This document shows, in pieces, positions 45,535 through 56,755 of a stretch of DNA of 64,000 bases (positions are counted from its first letter, which is position 1; each line of letters opens with the position of its first letter). The DNA lies in contig NZ_CP133671.1 in the NCBI RefSeq assembly GCF_031326345.1, forward strand, positions 6,277,001 through 6,341,000, given 5' to 3'. The notes beneath the pieces were generated by a model. That model was not told the DNA's origin. It ran no database searches and saw only the letters and a program-made list of their open reading frames with translations. The position numbers and the translations under genes are program-made. Source of the DNA: Aureispira sp. CCB-E (lineage in GTDB: Bacteria; Bacteroidota; Bacteroidia; Chitinophagales; Saprospiraceae).

Positions 45535-47229
45535 TTACTCCCTAATAATAGTTACATCTCCTTTCAGAATGCCCCACTCACCTCCAACATCGAGAATATA
45601 ATAATAGGTACCCGCAGGCAACTGTCCTCCACTGTAACGACCATCCCAATCATTTTGATAATTGTTTGTTTGAAAGACAATATCCCCCCAGCGATTGACA
45701 ATTTTCACCCCATTCTTAGGAAAAAACTCAATATTCTTAATAAACCAAGTATCGTTAAAACCATCATTATTTGGAGTCAGTACATTTGGTATAAATACAA
45801 TTTGATTAACATCCTCCCGAACATCCACCACAACACTTGCCGTATCTTTACACCCATCCATATTTTCTACTTCTACCCAATAGGTCGTTGTTTCAACAGG
45901 GCTAGCTGCCGTTGCAGCACAAATGTTACAACTTAGGGCAGTATCAGGCAACCAATTATAAAAATCGCCTCCTGTCGCCAATAAATTGGCACTTGTTCCT
46001 GCTACAATAATTGTATCTGAATAGACATTTGCCACCACGCCTTGATAAACGGTTAAAACGGTTGTATCACTAATATCCCCACAATCAGCAAGGCTTCCTA
46101 CTACCCAAATAGGCACTTCTCCTACTCTTGCATCTGTCAAGGCATAACGATCAAAAGGTCCTGATTGCACCAAAAAAGAATCTACATAAAAATCATAATT
46201 TGTAAAAGCAGTAGCACTAGAACTGGCAGTAATGATTGTTGTATCATTCGAGCAAATAGGATTGGGTGCAACAGTCGCCGTTACCTCTGGGCTTAGACGC
46301 GCTAAAGCAAATGGATTCGGTGAGAAATTAGCAATAGGTTGACTACTGGTTCTAGTATCTAAATTATACGTCGTATTGGTACCTGATATTCCCGTAGAGG
46401 CAGCTGCCCAAATCGCTGTGTTCGTCCATCTGGCAATATCTTGAAAAGATCCGTCCTGTGTAGCATCAAATAAAAACTCTACAAAAGCATCTGTTGCTCC
46501 ACCTGTTCGACTTATTCTATGATAAAAATTAGGGTTAATTTCACAGACTTGCCTACTCCTAAAATTTCGATCCCAGCCTTCAGAACTTGGGTCTACATTT
46601 GCCATGCGTACTTTAAATGCTACAGCATTATTACTCGTTGGTCTAATATTAACTGGACGAAAACGAGCTGTACCTAACTTGGAACCAACAGGATAAAAGT
46701 ACACACTAGACCTATCCATATGCCTCAACAAGCCTCCATTTTCTAAGCTAGAAACAAAACCCCAGCCATTGCCCCCTTGCTGATGTTCCACAGCCACCAA
46801 GTCGGTATTAAATACATGCGCTGTATTCGTATCAACATCAAACTCTCTGTCATTTAACCTCAAAAAACCATCTACATAAACATCTATGGTGGCATATTTA
46901 ACTCCTATATTCTCCAAACGCAAATCGTAAAATCGAGTAATCGAATTTCCTTGTATCGTTTGATTATTTCCATTTAAATGAACGATTCCCTCCCCATTAC
47001 TCACAAAAGCTTCATTATTGGCATTGTTCTCCCAGTCTCCAGAAACATAAATTTCATTACTGTTATGAAATGTTCCATTCCGATCGTTTTGAACCTTGCC
47101 TTGTACAGAGACAACAGCGTTATTTTTCACTGAAATTAATGCGCCTTGATTGCTCAACATTGGTGTTTGAGCCATACTTTTATAGCCGCCACTCAATATT
47201 AACAATGTTATTAAAATGCTTTTTTTCAT
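45535..47229 (-). CDS. Secreted protein with gliding-motility C-terminal (CHU_C, type B) domain
   Basis: 564 residues. Signal peptide (MKKSILITLLILSGGYKSMA), an N-terminal half of beta-strand repeats (LHLNGNNQTIQG-type), an Ig/PKD-like segment around residues 320-460, and a C-terminal type B sorting domain: FIPNVLTPNNDGFNDTWFI, GVKIVNRWGDIVFQTNNY and LPAGTYYYILDVGG. Exported by T9SS, probably with the PorP/SprF protein encoded 117 bp downstream. In Flavobacterium johnsoniae the SprB/SprF pair is the analogue. Confidence 0.9.
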   Translation of the reverse strand: MKKSILITLLILSGGYKSMAQTPMLSNQGALISVKNNAVVSVQGKVQNDRNGTFHNSNEIYVSGDWENNANNEAFVSNGEGIVHLNGNNQTIQGNSITRFYDLRLENIGVKYATIDVYVDGFLRLNDREFDVDTNTAHVFNTDLVAVEHQQGGNGWGFVSSLENGGLLRHMDRSSVYFYPVGSKLGTARFRPVNIRPTSNNAVAFKVRMANVDPSSEGWDRNFRSRQVCEINPNFYHRISRTGGATDAFVEFLFDATQDGSFQDIARWTNTAIWAAASTGISGTNTTYNLDTRTSSQPIANFSPNPFALARLSPEVTATVAPNPICSNDTTIITASSSATAFTNYDFYVDSFLVQSGPFDRYALTDARVGEVPIWVVGSLADCGDISDTTVLTVYQGVVANVYSDTIIVAGTSANLLATGGDFYNWLPDTALSCNICAATAASPVETTTYWVEVENMDGCKDTASVVVDVREDVNQIVFIPNVLTPNNDGFNDTWFIKNIEFFPKNGVKIVNRWGDIVFQTNNYQNDWDGRYSGGQLPAGTYYYILDVGGEWGILKGDVTIIRE

Positions 47230-47350
47230 CTTTATTCACCTTCGATTTATTGGCAATATTATAGTATTAGGTTGGAATCCAAACTTGTTGCTCATAGATG
47301 GTCTACTAGGTAGACATTAACTCATAAATGTACTATTTTTTTTCTATATT

Positions 47351-47485
47351 TTAAGCATAGATTCTAAACTCGTTTTTTAGAAAATCACCGATCTTTATGA
47401 CTTCATCTACCTCTAAATCAATTTTGTAAACTAATTCATCTAAAAACTGTTTATCTAAATGTTCAGATCTGCTATCTAGAAAAAA
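47351..47485 (-). pseudogene. Possible remnant of a small protein gene
   Basis: On the minus strand a frame of 44 codons runs from just after an upstream stop (47488-47486) to TAA at 47353-47351. It encodes a charged helical peptide with DKQFLDELVYKIDLEVDEV and IKIGDFLKNEFRIYA, more protein-like than random AT-rich sequence, but it has no start codon. Possibly the C-terminal remainder of a deleted gene. Confidence 0.3.
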
Positions 47486-47530
47486 TTATTGACTAATTTT
47501 ATCATAATTTCACTTGGAGACATCAAGTAG

Positions 47531-47726
47531 TAGTTCGTTGATTAGTTCGCTACGCTCATGAGGGCGCAAGCTTAGTTTTTTACTCTTTTACCAAAAAGAC
47601 AAAAAAGCACATTTATATCAGCTTGATAATCAAATTTTTAACACAAAACGCAACAAAGAAACAACTTACTGATTATCAACTGCGCAGCACTCACGAAGTA
47701 AACTAATAAAGTTTTTCAACGAACTA
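47531..47726 (+). repeat. Palindromic repeat element, copy B, enlarged by two inserts
   Basis: 196 bp with the same 11-bp ends as copy C (TAGTTCGTTGA at 47531-47541 and TCAACGAACTA at 47716-47726). It contains two extra blocks: one near the left end carrying the TTCGCTACGCTCATG-type module, and one within the right arm of the internal inverted repeat (around GCGCAGCACTCACGAAG). Removing these would give about the 140 bp of the other copies. Confidence 0.78.
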
Positions 47727-47913
47727 TTGATCAAGCATTCAACAATATAATGAATCATTTTCAAAACCGTCTTTCTCTTTTATTTTAAATTTAGTTTGAC
47801 TTATTGTATTTTAGCTTAATCGTTTCTCATAAAAAATGATGACCTCGTGCATACACAAGAAGGAATAGGCTATATTTGAGAACTCCTAAAAAGACATTTC
47901 TTATAAAACTTAG

Positions 47914-48053
47914 TAGTTCGTTGATTTTTTACTTTTTTACCAAAAAGACAAAAAAGCACATTTATATTAGTTTGATAATCAATATTTTAACACAAAATGC
48001 AGCAGATCTGCAACTTGTTGATTATCAAACTAATAAAGTTTTTCAACGAACTA
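47914..48053 (+). repeat. 140-bp palindromic repeat element, complete copy C
   Basis: Ends TAGTTCGTTGA (47914-47924) and TCAACGAACTA (48043-48053) are perfect complements. Inside, ATTAGTTTGATAATCAA (47966-47982) and its exact complement (48018-48034) frame a 35-base loop containing the palindrome GCAGATCTGC. The element lies in the leader of the holin-like gene, whose ATG is 18 bp downstream. Confidence 0.87.
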
Positions 48054-48071
48054 TTGAAAACTAATAAATCA

Positions 48072-48614
48072 ATGTTTGGCAGCAAAAAAAGTATTACCGA
48101 CCGCGTAAAAGAGTCCTTAACAGATTATCTAGACGATAAGTTTGAAGATTATCGTGGTCAAATTGCTTTAGATTTGGCGAGAGGTCTTGGCTCACTAGCT
48201 GGTTTGGTTGCGGTATGGAGTCTTGCCATTATTTCTGCAATGTTCCTTTCTATAGCCGTTGCTTTGTTATTAGGATGGTTGCTTTCTTTTTTCATGGCTT
48301 CTTTTGCATATACTTTAAGTTTTTTACTCATTGCTCTTGTTTTAATTGGGGCAGCTGCTTATATCATCAAACATCAAGAAAAATATATCATTACGCCTGT
48401 GTTTAATATTATGTCTAAATCATTGCGAACAAGTTTGGGGGTAGAAGAGGAAGAAATGCCTGAAGATCCCCACCCCAATGAAGATATTGACGCGCCTCCA
48501 TTTAATGATAAAAACAAAGCTCCTCTTTCTATCAATGCCCCTATTAATCCTGACGATGACCTTTCTCCTGTGAAAACGAGTACGCCCCCACCGCCGCCTC
48601 AAAAGGAGGTATAA
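48072..48614 (+). CDS. Phage holin superfamily-like small membrane protein
   Basis: 180 residues from ATG 48072; an upstream in-frame extension would run through the palindromic repeat and is rejected. N-terminal amphipathic helix (SKKSITDRVKESLTDYLDDK), then LDLARGLGSLAGLVAVWSL and two or three membrane helices, and a long acidic, Pro-rich tail (EEEEMPEDPHPNEDIDAPPF, TPPPPPQ). The pattern fits the Phage_holin_3_6 (PF07332)-type housekeeping membrane proteins. Role unknown; no phage genes nearby. Confidence 0.72.
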   Translation: MFGSKKSITDRVKESLTDYLDDKFEDYRGQIALDLARGLGSLAGLVAVWSLAIISAMFLSIAVALLLGWLLSFFMASFAYTLSFLLIALVLIGAAAYIIKHQEKYIITPVFNIMSKSLRTSLGVEEEEMPEDPHPNEDIDAPPFNDKNKAPLSINAPINPDDDLSPVKTSTPPPPPQKEV

Positions 48615-48879
48615 AATAGGATAAATCATTTATGTGTATTGCAATAGGATCGATTATTTTTGCCTCTCTCAAAAAATTTCGATGCAACATTAGTTAGCAT
48701 GACGTGAAGTTCCTTAACTTTGTATTTTTAAGCTAGATTTGAGAAATAATATTGGTATTCATACTAGTATATACATTGTTGACACATAAGGTTGCAACAA
48801 TAAAGTAGTTTCCCAATCGCTAACGACAATCAAAACATTTGCTCATATCATTAAGAATTGGGCAATCAATCAATTAGAC

Positions 48880-49818
48880 ATGAAGCGTAAGCCAAATAAA
48901 GAAGACAAACCTTTCAGCAAGTTTTACAAAAAAAAGCCTACTGATTATAATTTTGATGAGCCATCTTATTATGCCGATGCAGAAGACAAACCTTCCAAGA
49001 AAAAACGAACTCCTCCTAAAACAGTAAAGAAGAAGTTTACACCCAAAGGCAAAGGAAATAAATTCTCAAAAAAAGAGGCTTCTCCAAAGACACACGAAGC
49101 ACCTGTTGAGGAAAATATGCGCCTCAATAAATACATTGCACATGCGGGCATTTGCTCTCGAAGAAAAGCTAGTGAGTACATCAAACAAGGCTTGGTGACG
49201 GTCAATGACCTTGTGATAAAAGAAATGGGGTACAAAGTTCAAAAAGATGATGTGGTAAAATTTGAAGACAAGGTCATCCAGCCTACTAGAAATCACGTCT
49301 ATATCTTGCTTAACAAGCCTAAAAATGTCATTACAACACTGCAAGATGAAAATGGTAGAAAAACTGTTTTGGATTTTGTTTCAGATTTAACTCAAGAGCG
49401 TATTTATCCTGTTGGTCGTTTGGATCGAAACACTACGGGGCTACTTTTGTTAACCAATGACGGAGCCTTTGCTCAAAAATTATCTCATCCAAGTTTTGGG
49501 GTTTCAAAAGTATACAAAGCCAAACTGGATAAAGCGCTACATCCTGATGACTTGGAAAAAATTCGCAACACCTTGCAATTAGACGATGGTCCTGCGCCTG
49601 TCGATGCTATTGAATATGGAGAAAATAACAAAACCATTGGGATAGAAGTCCATATTGGTCGAAATCGTATTGTTCGCCGAATTTTTGAACACTTAGGATA
49701 CGAAGTTGTAAAACTTGACCGAGTTCGTTATGCTTCATTAACCAAAAAGAATATTCCTGTTGGCAAATGTCGATTTTTGACAAAAAAAGAAGTCATCATC
49801 TTAAAACATCTTGCTTAG
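48880..49818 (+). CDS. rluB: Pseudouridine synthase, RluB/RsuA type
   Basis: 312 residues. A long basic N-terminal extension (first ~80 residues, Lys/Pro-rich), then an S4 RNA-binding domain (MRLNKYIAHAGICSRRKASE... VTVNDLVIKEMGYKV), then the catalytic domain with YPVGRLDRNTTGLLLLTNDG (catalytic Asp in GRLD) and IHIGRNRIVRRIF-type motif. The family modifies uridines of 23S (RluB) or 16S (RsuA) rRNA. RluB is the likelier match in Bacteroidota. Followed by ridA after 159 bp. Confidence 0.9.
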   Translation: MKRKPNKEDKPFSKFYKKKPTDYNFDEPSYYADAEDKPSKKKRTPPKTVKKKFTPKGKGNKFSKKEASPKTHEAPVEENMRLNKYIAHAGICSRRKASEYIKQGLVTVNDLVIKEMGYKVQKDDVVKFEDKVIQPTRNHVYILLNKPKNVITTLQDENGRKTVLDFVSDLTQERIYPVGRLDRNTTGLLLLTNDGAFAQKLSHPSFGVSKVYKAKLDKALHPDDLEKIRNTLQLDDGPAPVDAIEYGENNKTIGIEVHIGRNRIVRRIFEHLGYEVVKLDRVRYASLTKKNIPVGKCRFLTKKEVIILKHLA

Positions 49819-49977
49819 GCTCTTGTCATCCAATTTAATACTCTGTTGCTTTTTTAGTTTAATTATCAGCTTTCTAGCAGCAAGATCAACAAAAGCACAT
49901 TTTACTAATAGACAAACAATACGTTTTTTAAGCAGAGTAATGCTAATTCGAATAACACTACTAAAAAAACATATATT

Positions 49978-50358
49978 ATGAAACAAATCATCCAAACTAA
50001 AAATGCGCCTGCTCCTGTAGGTCCCTACAACCAAGCTGTTGTTGCCAATGGAATTTTGTATGTTTCTGGTCAAATTGCCATTAATCCAGAAACTGGAGAA
50101 TTGGAATCTGGGGGCATAAAATCAGAAACCGAACGTGTCATGCAAAATCTTGCAGGCGTATTGGCTGAAGCTAATACAACTTTTGAGAATGTAATTAAGT
50201 GCACTATTTTTATGACGGATATGGGCAATTATGCTGCCATTAACGAAGTCTATTCTCGCTATTTTAATGACGATACAGCTCCCGCACGAGAAGCCGTAGA
50301 AGTCTCTAATTTGCCAAAATATGTCAACGTAGAGATCTCTTGTATCGCAACCGTTTAG
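49978..50358 (+). CDS. ridA: RidA family enamine/imine deaminase
   Basis: 126 residues. Family pattern is complete: NAPAPVGPYNQAVVANG at the start, LYVSGQIAINPETG, ANTTFENVIKCTIFMTDM, and APAREAVEVSNLPKYVNVEIS at the end, including the catalytic arginine. RidA hydrolyses reactive enamines formed by PLP enzymes. Cytoplasmic, usually trimeric. Confidence 0.94.
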   Translation: MKQIIQTKNAPAPVGPYNQAVVANGILYVSGQIAINPETGELESGGIKSETERVMQNLAGVLAEANTTFENVIKCTIFMTDMGNYAAINEVYSRYFNDDTAPAREAVEVSNLPKYVNVEISCIATV

Positions 50359-50434
50359 GAACTTAATCAAATTATATTTTGCCCTTCAATTGGTATTATA
50401 AGCAGTAGACTAGGTAGGTTTGTCAAAAATCTTC

Positions 50435-50442
50435 TATCTTTG
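50435..50442 (+). promoter_or_regulatory. Putative -7 box of the enolase promoter
   Basis: TATCTTTG, a perfect TAnnTTTG box, 51 bp before the eno start codon. No good -33 TTTG at 19-21 bp was found, so the promoter may be weak in this element. Confidence 0.5.
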
Positions 50443-50462
50443 CCCGTGATTTAGACAACTAA

Positions 50463-51782
<1,320 letters not shown>

Positions 51783-51813
51783 TTTGGGAATCTTGTATTC
51801 TTTATATAAAGAT

Positions 51814-51848
51814 GGGGTGCCGCATAAAAATGTAGCACCCCGTTTTTT
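51814..51848 (+). terminator. Terminator of eno
   Basis: GGGGTGC (51814-51820) pairs with GCACCCC (51835-51841), followed by a run of T (51843-51848), about 30 bp after the eno stop. Confidence 0.87.
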
Positions 51849-51851
51849 ATT

Positions 51852-52397
51852 TTATTGCAAACACTTTTCTTGAATTATTTCCCAATTTAATATTTGAGTA
51901 TTGGTCCATAATGTATCTAATATATTTTGAGTATTTAAGGATTTATGAGGAATATAAGCTAGAGAAAACACTGTTTCATTATCTGTGGGATTTGCCCAAA
52001 TTAAATTCAATCCTCGGACAACTTGCTGTTGAGGTGGAATTAAAATCGTAATTGGAAAATTGGCAAAGCAAATAAAAGGCTGAATAGAAATATCTGTTGT
52101 TGAAACCATGAATTCAGCATCATATGAACAAGACATACTCCTTAATTTTATAGTATCCTTAGATTCATTATGAAAAACAACTTCGGTTTTTAATAGTAAA
52201 CAGTCTTTAGAAAGAGTTGTTCTATTTTGCTTTTCATATGCTACGCATTCTACCCTAGAAATAGTCATAAAAAAGTCGTCTTGTTTTATGATTTTATGTT
52301 CTTCTTCCCTTACTTCGCATCCAAGCAATAAGCAACTAATAAACAATGACACTCCAATCCATATCCATCTATTTTCTTTAAATAATCCTTTATTCAT
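51852..52397 (-). CDS. Hypothetical lipoprotein
   Basis: About 181 residues from the ATG at 52397 (MNKGLFKENRWIWIGVSLF), giving a lipoprotein signal ending CLLLGC; an upstream ATG at 52427 would put ten extra residues before it. The mature protein has KQNRTTLSKDCLLLKTEVVFH and a long beta-rich remainder (VSTTDISIQPFICFANFPIT). Not recognised. Its end lies in the tail of the eno terminator, so it has no independent terminator in sight. Confidence 0.68.
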   Translation of the reverse strand: MNKGLFKENRWIWIGVSLFISCLLLGCEVREEEHKIIKQDDFFMTISRVECVAYEKQNRTTLSKDCLLLKTEVVFHNESKDTIKLRSMSCSYDAEFMVSTTDISIQPFICFANFPITILIPPQQQVVRGLNLIWANPTDNETVFSLAYIPHKSLNTQNILDTLWTNTQILNWEIIQEKCLQ

Positions 52398-52556
52398 TCT
52401 TTTACTCATTGCTTCATAAAACATCAATTAATTTAATTAAGCTCGCCTTTATCTTGAATCTCAAGCTTTGCTACTAAAACCAAACAACATATCTCAAGAA
52501 TAAATACAATAAAAATAACAGAGTAGCAACTAAAGTTAGTTTCATTGATCTAAACA

Positions 52557-52871
52557 CTACTCATAATCTATCGCTGTTCCAGAAGCGGTTACCATTAACA
52601 TTCCTTTACCGACTGTTTCGTAATCTAAATCAATTCCAATAACACCATTGGCTCCTAAAGCTTTGGCATTTTCGCCCATTTCTTTCATGGCAATTTCTTT
52701 GGCTTGGCGCAATACCCTTTCATAAGAGCGAGAACGACCACCAAAAACATCTCGAATGGCAGCAAAAAAGTCTTTGAATATATTGGCACCAATAATCGTT
52801 TCTCCCGAAACAACACCAACATATTCTTTAATAATTTTATTTTCTAGGGTACTAGTGGTTGTCATTAACAT
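52557..52871 (-). CDS. YbjQ/UPF0145 family protein
   Basis: 104 residues from the ATG at 52871; an earlier start at 52925 would overlap the phospholipase gene by 31 bp and is longer than the family. Contains [41 protein letters not shown] and [15 protein letters not shown] with VTASGTAI, the conserved UPF0145 pattern. The fold is a homopentameric ring in known structures; role unresolved. Confidence 0.9.
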   Translation of the reverse strand: MLMTTTSTLENKIIKEYVGVVSGETIIGANIFKDFFAAIRDVFGGRSRSYERVLRQAKEIAMKEMGENAKALGANGVIGIDLDYETVGKGMLMVTASGTAIDYE

Positions 52872-52894
52872 CTCTAAATATTTTCTTGATAAAA

Positions 52895-54556
52895 TCATCG
52901 AATCACATGAATAGATTTTTTCCAAATCTTTGTTTTACTTTGAATCGACAGGAAATAAATTCCATTCTTATCAACATCTATTTCCCAAAAATAAGTTCCA
53001 TATTGGTTTCCTAAGATAGCACGTTGCAACAACTGTCCTGTTGGACTATACAACTTTGCCTCAACTCGCTCATCTGTCCCCTCCTCAATTTCAATGCTTA
53101 TGCTGCCTGTAGCTGGATTTGGATAAATCTGAATTGCCTCTTCTACTCTTTCCACACGCTTCGTATTTGAGAAAACAGAAAATGGCAAGCTACAATTGAC
53201 ATTGTTCTTAACCTCACACCAACGAGCAGTAAATTCTTGTAAATACAAATTAGCAATATCCACATCATGAATAATCAAAGTATTCTCATCGTTACGTTCC
53301 TCGGCAGCTGTTGTCCAATTGTGAGAACCTGTAATAACCAAAGGGTCAGAATTTATATTACCTGCATCGACAACTGCATATTTGTGGTGCAACATCGTGC
53401 TATGGTTATCCGCCAATAAGTTAACCCCTTGCCCCGTCAACCAATTATATTCTGAACCAGGATCGTTGATATTTTCCATAATACCATGTTCCAAAGTTCC
53501 TGATTGATGTTCGTTGCGAATAGCTGTTCCCAGTTCATTTCTTGTATATGATAACAAGCAAAATTCAATGTCATTATCCGCAGAATAAAGACTGGATTCA
53601 ATTTCGTTGGTTGTATTGTCAGAAGGTGAAAAGTAAGCCTCCACTAACCGACCACCAATATTAAATGTATGAGGCGTGTTATTCAATTTTTGAGCACCAA
53701 CTTTTGAATTACTAGCGTTGTAACTTGCGGTATTACTCCCCCACATTTCTTCAAATTCTAAGATATAGGCTTGCGCCAATGCTTGGTCTTGAATCAAAAC
53801 AGAATTATTATAATTGGTATACATATCTGTATACGTCCAATTACAGGATCCAGTCCAAACCCACGAATTGTTAACACTATGGGCATCTATAACCATAAAT
53901 TTATTGTGCATCAAATCGGCTGTATTGGCATAAAAAACAGGAAATGTAAGGGTAGAATTATTCAAAGCAGCATTGCTAGTAATTGCTCCACTATTGGCAA
54001 TATAACGAACTTGCACCCCGTTGCTTTGTGCATTATTTAATGCTGTTACAATGGCACTTCTTGTATTATTATAGACAGCAATATCAATACTAGTTGTCGC
54101 CTGATTAATCCTACTAATAATTTCATTTTCAATATTACTTCCTCCTGAATTAATGTAAGGAATCGAACCATTGGAGTACAAAGGGTCAATACCTTGATTA
54201 AACATTACATGAATCACTCCTGTAGAATTAGACTGTGTACTGTAGTATCCTGTTGCTCCCCAAATTGTATCGGTTCCATTCGTTACAAATGGTCGAACAT
54301 AATAAAAAGTAGCTGCCTGAAGATGGTGTAGTGTAACTTGATAATTAGATGCATTCTTGGTTGGGGATGCCTCTTGTACGCCTATCTCCAAATTAGGAGT
54401 TAAACCGTATTGCACAGCAGCTTTTCCTGCCCAACTACTTTCCCAACAAAGCTGAAAACTATTTTGTGTAATTTGCTTCTGTTGGATATGATTAATTTGT
54501 TTTTGAGCCAGTAATAAATTGGGAAGTGCAAAAATTAAAAGTAAAAATTGTTTCAT
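52895..54556 (-). CDS. T9SS-secreted phospholipase D family protein
   Basis: 553 residues. Signal peptide, an N-terminal fibronectin-like region (~residues 20-110), then two HKD motifs: HNKFMVID followed by TGSCNWT, and HHKYAVVD followed by TGSHNWT, so both catalytic halves are intact. The C-terminus is a T9SS sorting domain ([37 protein letters not shown]). Substrates of this clade may be phospholipids or nucleic acids; which one cannot be told. Export to the surface or medium is implied by the sorting domain. The YbjQ gene follows 23 bp after its stop. Confidence 0.9.
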   Translation of the reverse strand: MKQFLLLIFALPNLLLAQKQINHIQQKQITQNSFQLCWESSWAGKAAVQYGLTPNLEIGVQEASPTKNASNYQVTLHHLQAATFYYVRPFVTNGTDTIWGATGYYSTQSNSTGVIHVMFNQGIDPLYSNGSIPYINSGGSNIENEIISRINQATTSIDIAVYNNTRSAIVTALNNAQSNGVQVRYIANSGAITSNAALNNSTLTFPVFYANTADLMHNKFMVIDAHSVNNSWVWTGSCNWTYTDMYTNYNNSVLIQDQALAQAYILEFEEMWGSNTASYNASNSKVGAQKLNNTPHTFNIGGRLVEAYFSPSDNTTNEIESSLYSADNDIEFCLLSYTRNELGTAIRNEHQSGTLEHGIMENINDPGSEYNWLTGQGVNLLADNHSTMLHHKYAVVDAGNINSDPLVITGSHNWTTAAEERNDENTLIIHDVDIANLYLQEFTARWCEVKNNVNCSLPFSVFSNTKRVERVEEAIQIYPNPATGSISIEIEEGTDERVEAKLYSPTGQLLQRAILGNQYGTYFWEIDVDKNGIYFLSIQSKTKIWKKSIHVIR

Positions 54557-54652
54557 TTTGTTCTGTTCAAATTAATTGTTAAAGTATCAATTACCTACCA
54601 AGTTCATGCTTTAGGAAGCTGAAACACGTAATATTTGTATTATTTTTGTTAG

Positions 54653-54724
54653 TAGTTAGCTTTGTTACTCCCTACGGTCGTGAGCTCGCATAGCTCGGTT
54701 CGCTGCTACTTCGTGGTCGTTGAT
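54653..54724 (+). repeat. 72-bp dispersed repeat, second copy
   Basis: Aligns end to end with 558-629 (same 72-bp length, ~80% or more identical by eye). It directly abuts the composite element that follows (54725-54920), so the two repeat types are fused here. Confidence 0.7.
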
Positions 54725-54920
54725 TATTATTCGCTACGCTCATGAGAGCGCAAGGCTAGTTCCCTGCTGTCATGAGATTACTATCGCTTAGTTGTTTACT
54801 TTTTTAGCTCGCTGCGCTCGTGAGATCGCAAGCTTAGTTAGCAAAAAGACAAAAAAGCACATTTAATATTAGCTTGATAATCAAAATCTTAACACAAAAC
54901 GCAACAAAACCATAATTCGT
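54725..54920 (+). repeat. Composite repeat: 140-bp element core with several inserted modules
   Basis: It contains at least two variants of the TTCGCTACGCTCATG-type module (54730-54755 and 54806-54835), an apparent third in between, and then the element core from TTTACTTTTTTAGC..., continuing after the module with GCAAAAAGACAAAAAAGC, CACATTTAATATTAGCTTGATAATCAA... up to about 54920. The right terminal repeat is decayed (TTCGTTGAT rather than TCAACGAACT). Confidence 0.65.
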
Positions 54921-55016
54921 TGATTGACAAAACAATAGAAATATTATCTACTTAAAGTTACATCAAGTAATTTTGAATCGTTATATAGGACAAGTATTTT
55001 ATCTAAAAAAATAATC
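54921..55016. other. Intergenic leader of the propeller-protein gene
   Basis: The 96 bp between the composite repeat and the 55017 start. No clear promoter box found. Confidence 0.35.
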
Positions 55017-56660
55017 ATGAAAACATCTTTCCTTTTCTTATTCTTCTCTCTTTTAGCCAGTTACAACTACGGGCAAGCTCTAACGACAGATTGGGTTACC
55101 TCTATTCCAGGAGATGCCTTTGAGCAAAATAGCAATATGGCACAGGCTCCTTGTGGTGACATTTATACCGTTGGCTTTTTTCAAGGCGCTTCATTTGGTT
55201 CGTTAAGTAGTGCTGGAATCGAAAAAGGCTTTATTTCTAAATACAATGAACAAGGGCAACTTCTGTGGTTAAAACAACTCGCTGGCAATAGCATTGATCG
55301 CATTAATAGTATTACTATTGGCAACGATAATGAAATCTATATTGTTGGAGAGTTTAGAGGTACTTTCCGATATAATAATGATAGTTTGGTTAGTTTTGAC
55401 GAACTAGATGTTTTGATTGCAAAAATAGACAGTTCTGGAAATTTTCAATGGGCAACTAGCTTAACAGGATGGGGACAAGAAAGCGCCTACGATGTTTCTA
55501 TATCTAACAATGGGCAACTTATCGTTACGGGGTATTATGAAAATAATTTAACGATAGGTGCTTTTAGTCTGACAGCAAACAACTTAAGGGATATATTTAT
55601 TGTATCCATTGATCAACAAGGTAATCCTGTTTGGTTAAAAACATTGAGTGGGCCGGGAATTGAGTATGGTCGATCTATTGCTATTGATAGTAGCAATAAT
55701 ATCTATGTTGCTGGAGCCTTTAGAGACGCCTTATACCCCAATAGCGCTACTACGGTTTATGGATTTGGAAGCTACGATGCTTTTTTAGCAAAATACGACG
55801 CTACAGGGCAATTCTTGTGGATCAAGGTAATGGGTGGTCCTAGTGTAGACGAAGGGTATTATGTTAACATTGACAGTAAGCAAAACCCTGTCCTTGTTGG
55901 CTGGTATGATCGCTCTATGCAAATTGATACGTTTATCTTAAATGGTGCAAAAGAAGAAGATGGATTTGCTGTAAAATTTTCACCCAACGGAGACTTAACA
56001 TGGGCATTCCCATTGGCTGGGACATTTGACGAACGAGTGTATGCCGTTGACTTTGATTCAGATGATAATATCTATCTCTTGGGAACGGTCGATAGTTTGT
56101 TGGTGATAGGTGGGGATTCTTTAACCAATCGTCACTTAAATCGCCCCACAGATATATTTGTTATCAAAATAGATGAGAACTCAAATTACAAATGGGGGCA
56201 AACGTTAGGACATTACTACAACGACTTCTGTTTTGATTTAATCGTTCATGATCCGACTACAGTATACATCGTAGGAAGTTATCAAGACACCTCTATCTTT
56301 GTCAACGATACTTTAATAAGTCAAGAAGGATACGATGTATTTTTGGGTCGATTTAGTATGGACACAACCGTCTCTATCCATCAAATATCCAACAACTCTG
56401 ATATCGCAACTATTAACCTCTATCCCAATCCCGCTGTTCAACTCCAAAGCACTTTAGAGTATACTCTAACTCAGTCTACCGATGTTATCATTAGTGTTTA
56501 CGATCTTTTAGGACAAGAACTGCACAAAAAAATATTTAAAAACCAACCCGCAGGAGTTTATCACACTCCCATTCAGCTCCCGCAACAAGCTTCCTCTATT
56601 TACTTTGTTCGGATAGAAACCAAGTCTACGACTCAAGTATTAGAATTGGTTAGTCCTTAA
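55017..56660 (+). CDS. T9SS-secreted beta-propeller (SBBP-like) protein
   Basis: 547 residues. Signal peptide (MKTSFLFLFFSLLASYNYG), then about eight to ten repeats of ~45 residues with the SBBP pattern GDIYTVGFFQG, NEIYIVGEFRG, NNIYVAGAFRD and AKYDATGQFLWIKVMGG. This is a beta-propeller built of repeats like those in putative surface proteins of Bacteroidota. The C-terminal ~80 residues form a T9SS sorting domain (LYPNPAVQLQS, VYDLLGQELHKK, SIYFVRI). Role unknown; single gene ending at a two-way terminator. Confidence 0.87.
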   Translation: MKTSFLFLFFSLLASYNYGQALTTDWVTSIPGDAFEQNSNMAQAPCGDIYTVGFFQGASFGSLSSAGIEKGFISKYNEQGQLLWLKQLAGNSIDRINSITIGNDNEIYIVGEFRGTFRYNNDSLVSFDELDVLIAKIDSSGNFQWATSLTGWGQESAYDVSISNNGQLIVTGYYENNLTIGAFSLTANNLRDIFIVSIDQQGNPVWLKTLSGPGIEYGRSIAIDSSNNIYVAGAFRDALYPNSATTVYGFGSYDAFLAKYDATGQFLWIKVMGGPSVDEGYYVNIDSKQNPVLVGWYDRSMQIDTFILNGAKEEDGFAVKFSPNGDLTWAFPLAGTFDERVYAVDFDSDDNIYLLGTVDSLLVIGGDSLTNRHLNRPTDIFVIKIDENSNYKWGQTLGHYYNDFCFDLIVHDPTTVYIVGSYQDTSIFVNDTLISQEGYDVFLGRFSMDTTVSIHQISNNSDIATINLYPNPAVQLQSTLEYTLTQSTDVIISVYDLLGQELHKKIFKNQPAGVYHTPIQLPQQASSIYFVRIETKSTTQVLELVSP

Positions 56661-56701
56661 AAACCAACTGAAATTAGAGCACGAAGTGCTGTTTAAAAAG
56701 C

Positions 56702-56737
56702 AAAAGAGGCGTTCAGAAATTTCTGAACGCCTCTTTT
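56702..56737. terminator. Bidirectional terminator between convergent genes
   Basis: A perfect 36-bp palindrome, AAAAGAGGCGTTCAGAA and its complement joined at the centre, ending in A4/T4 on each strand. It serves both the propeller gene and the SprB-repeat gene. Confidence 0.9.
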
Positions 56738-56755
56738 AGTTACTAAAAACAATTA

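Noticed and set aside
47351-47485. A 44-codon frame on the minus strand encoding a helical charged peptide
   Set aside because: Not reported as a gene: no start codon, stop just upstream. Listed only as a low-confidence remnant.
47997-48071. N-terminal extension of the holin-like protein
   Set aside because: The extension would be encoded by the palindromic repeat; the repeat copies elsewhere are non-coding.
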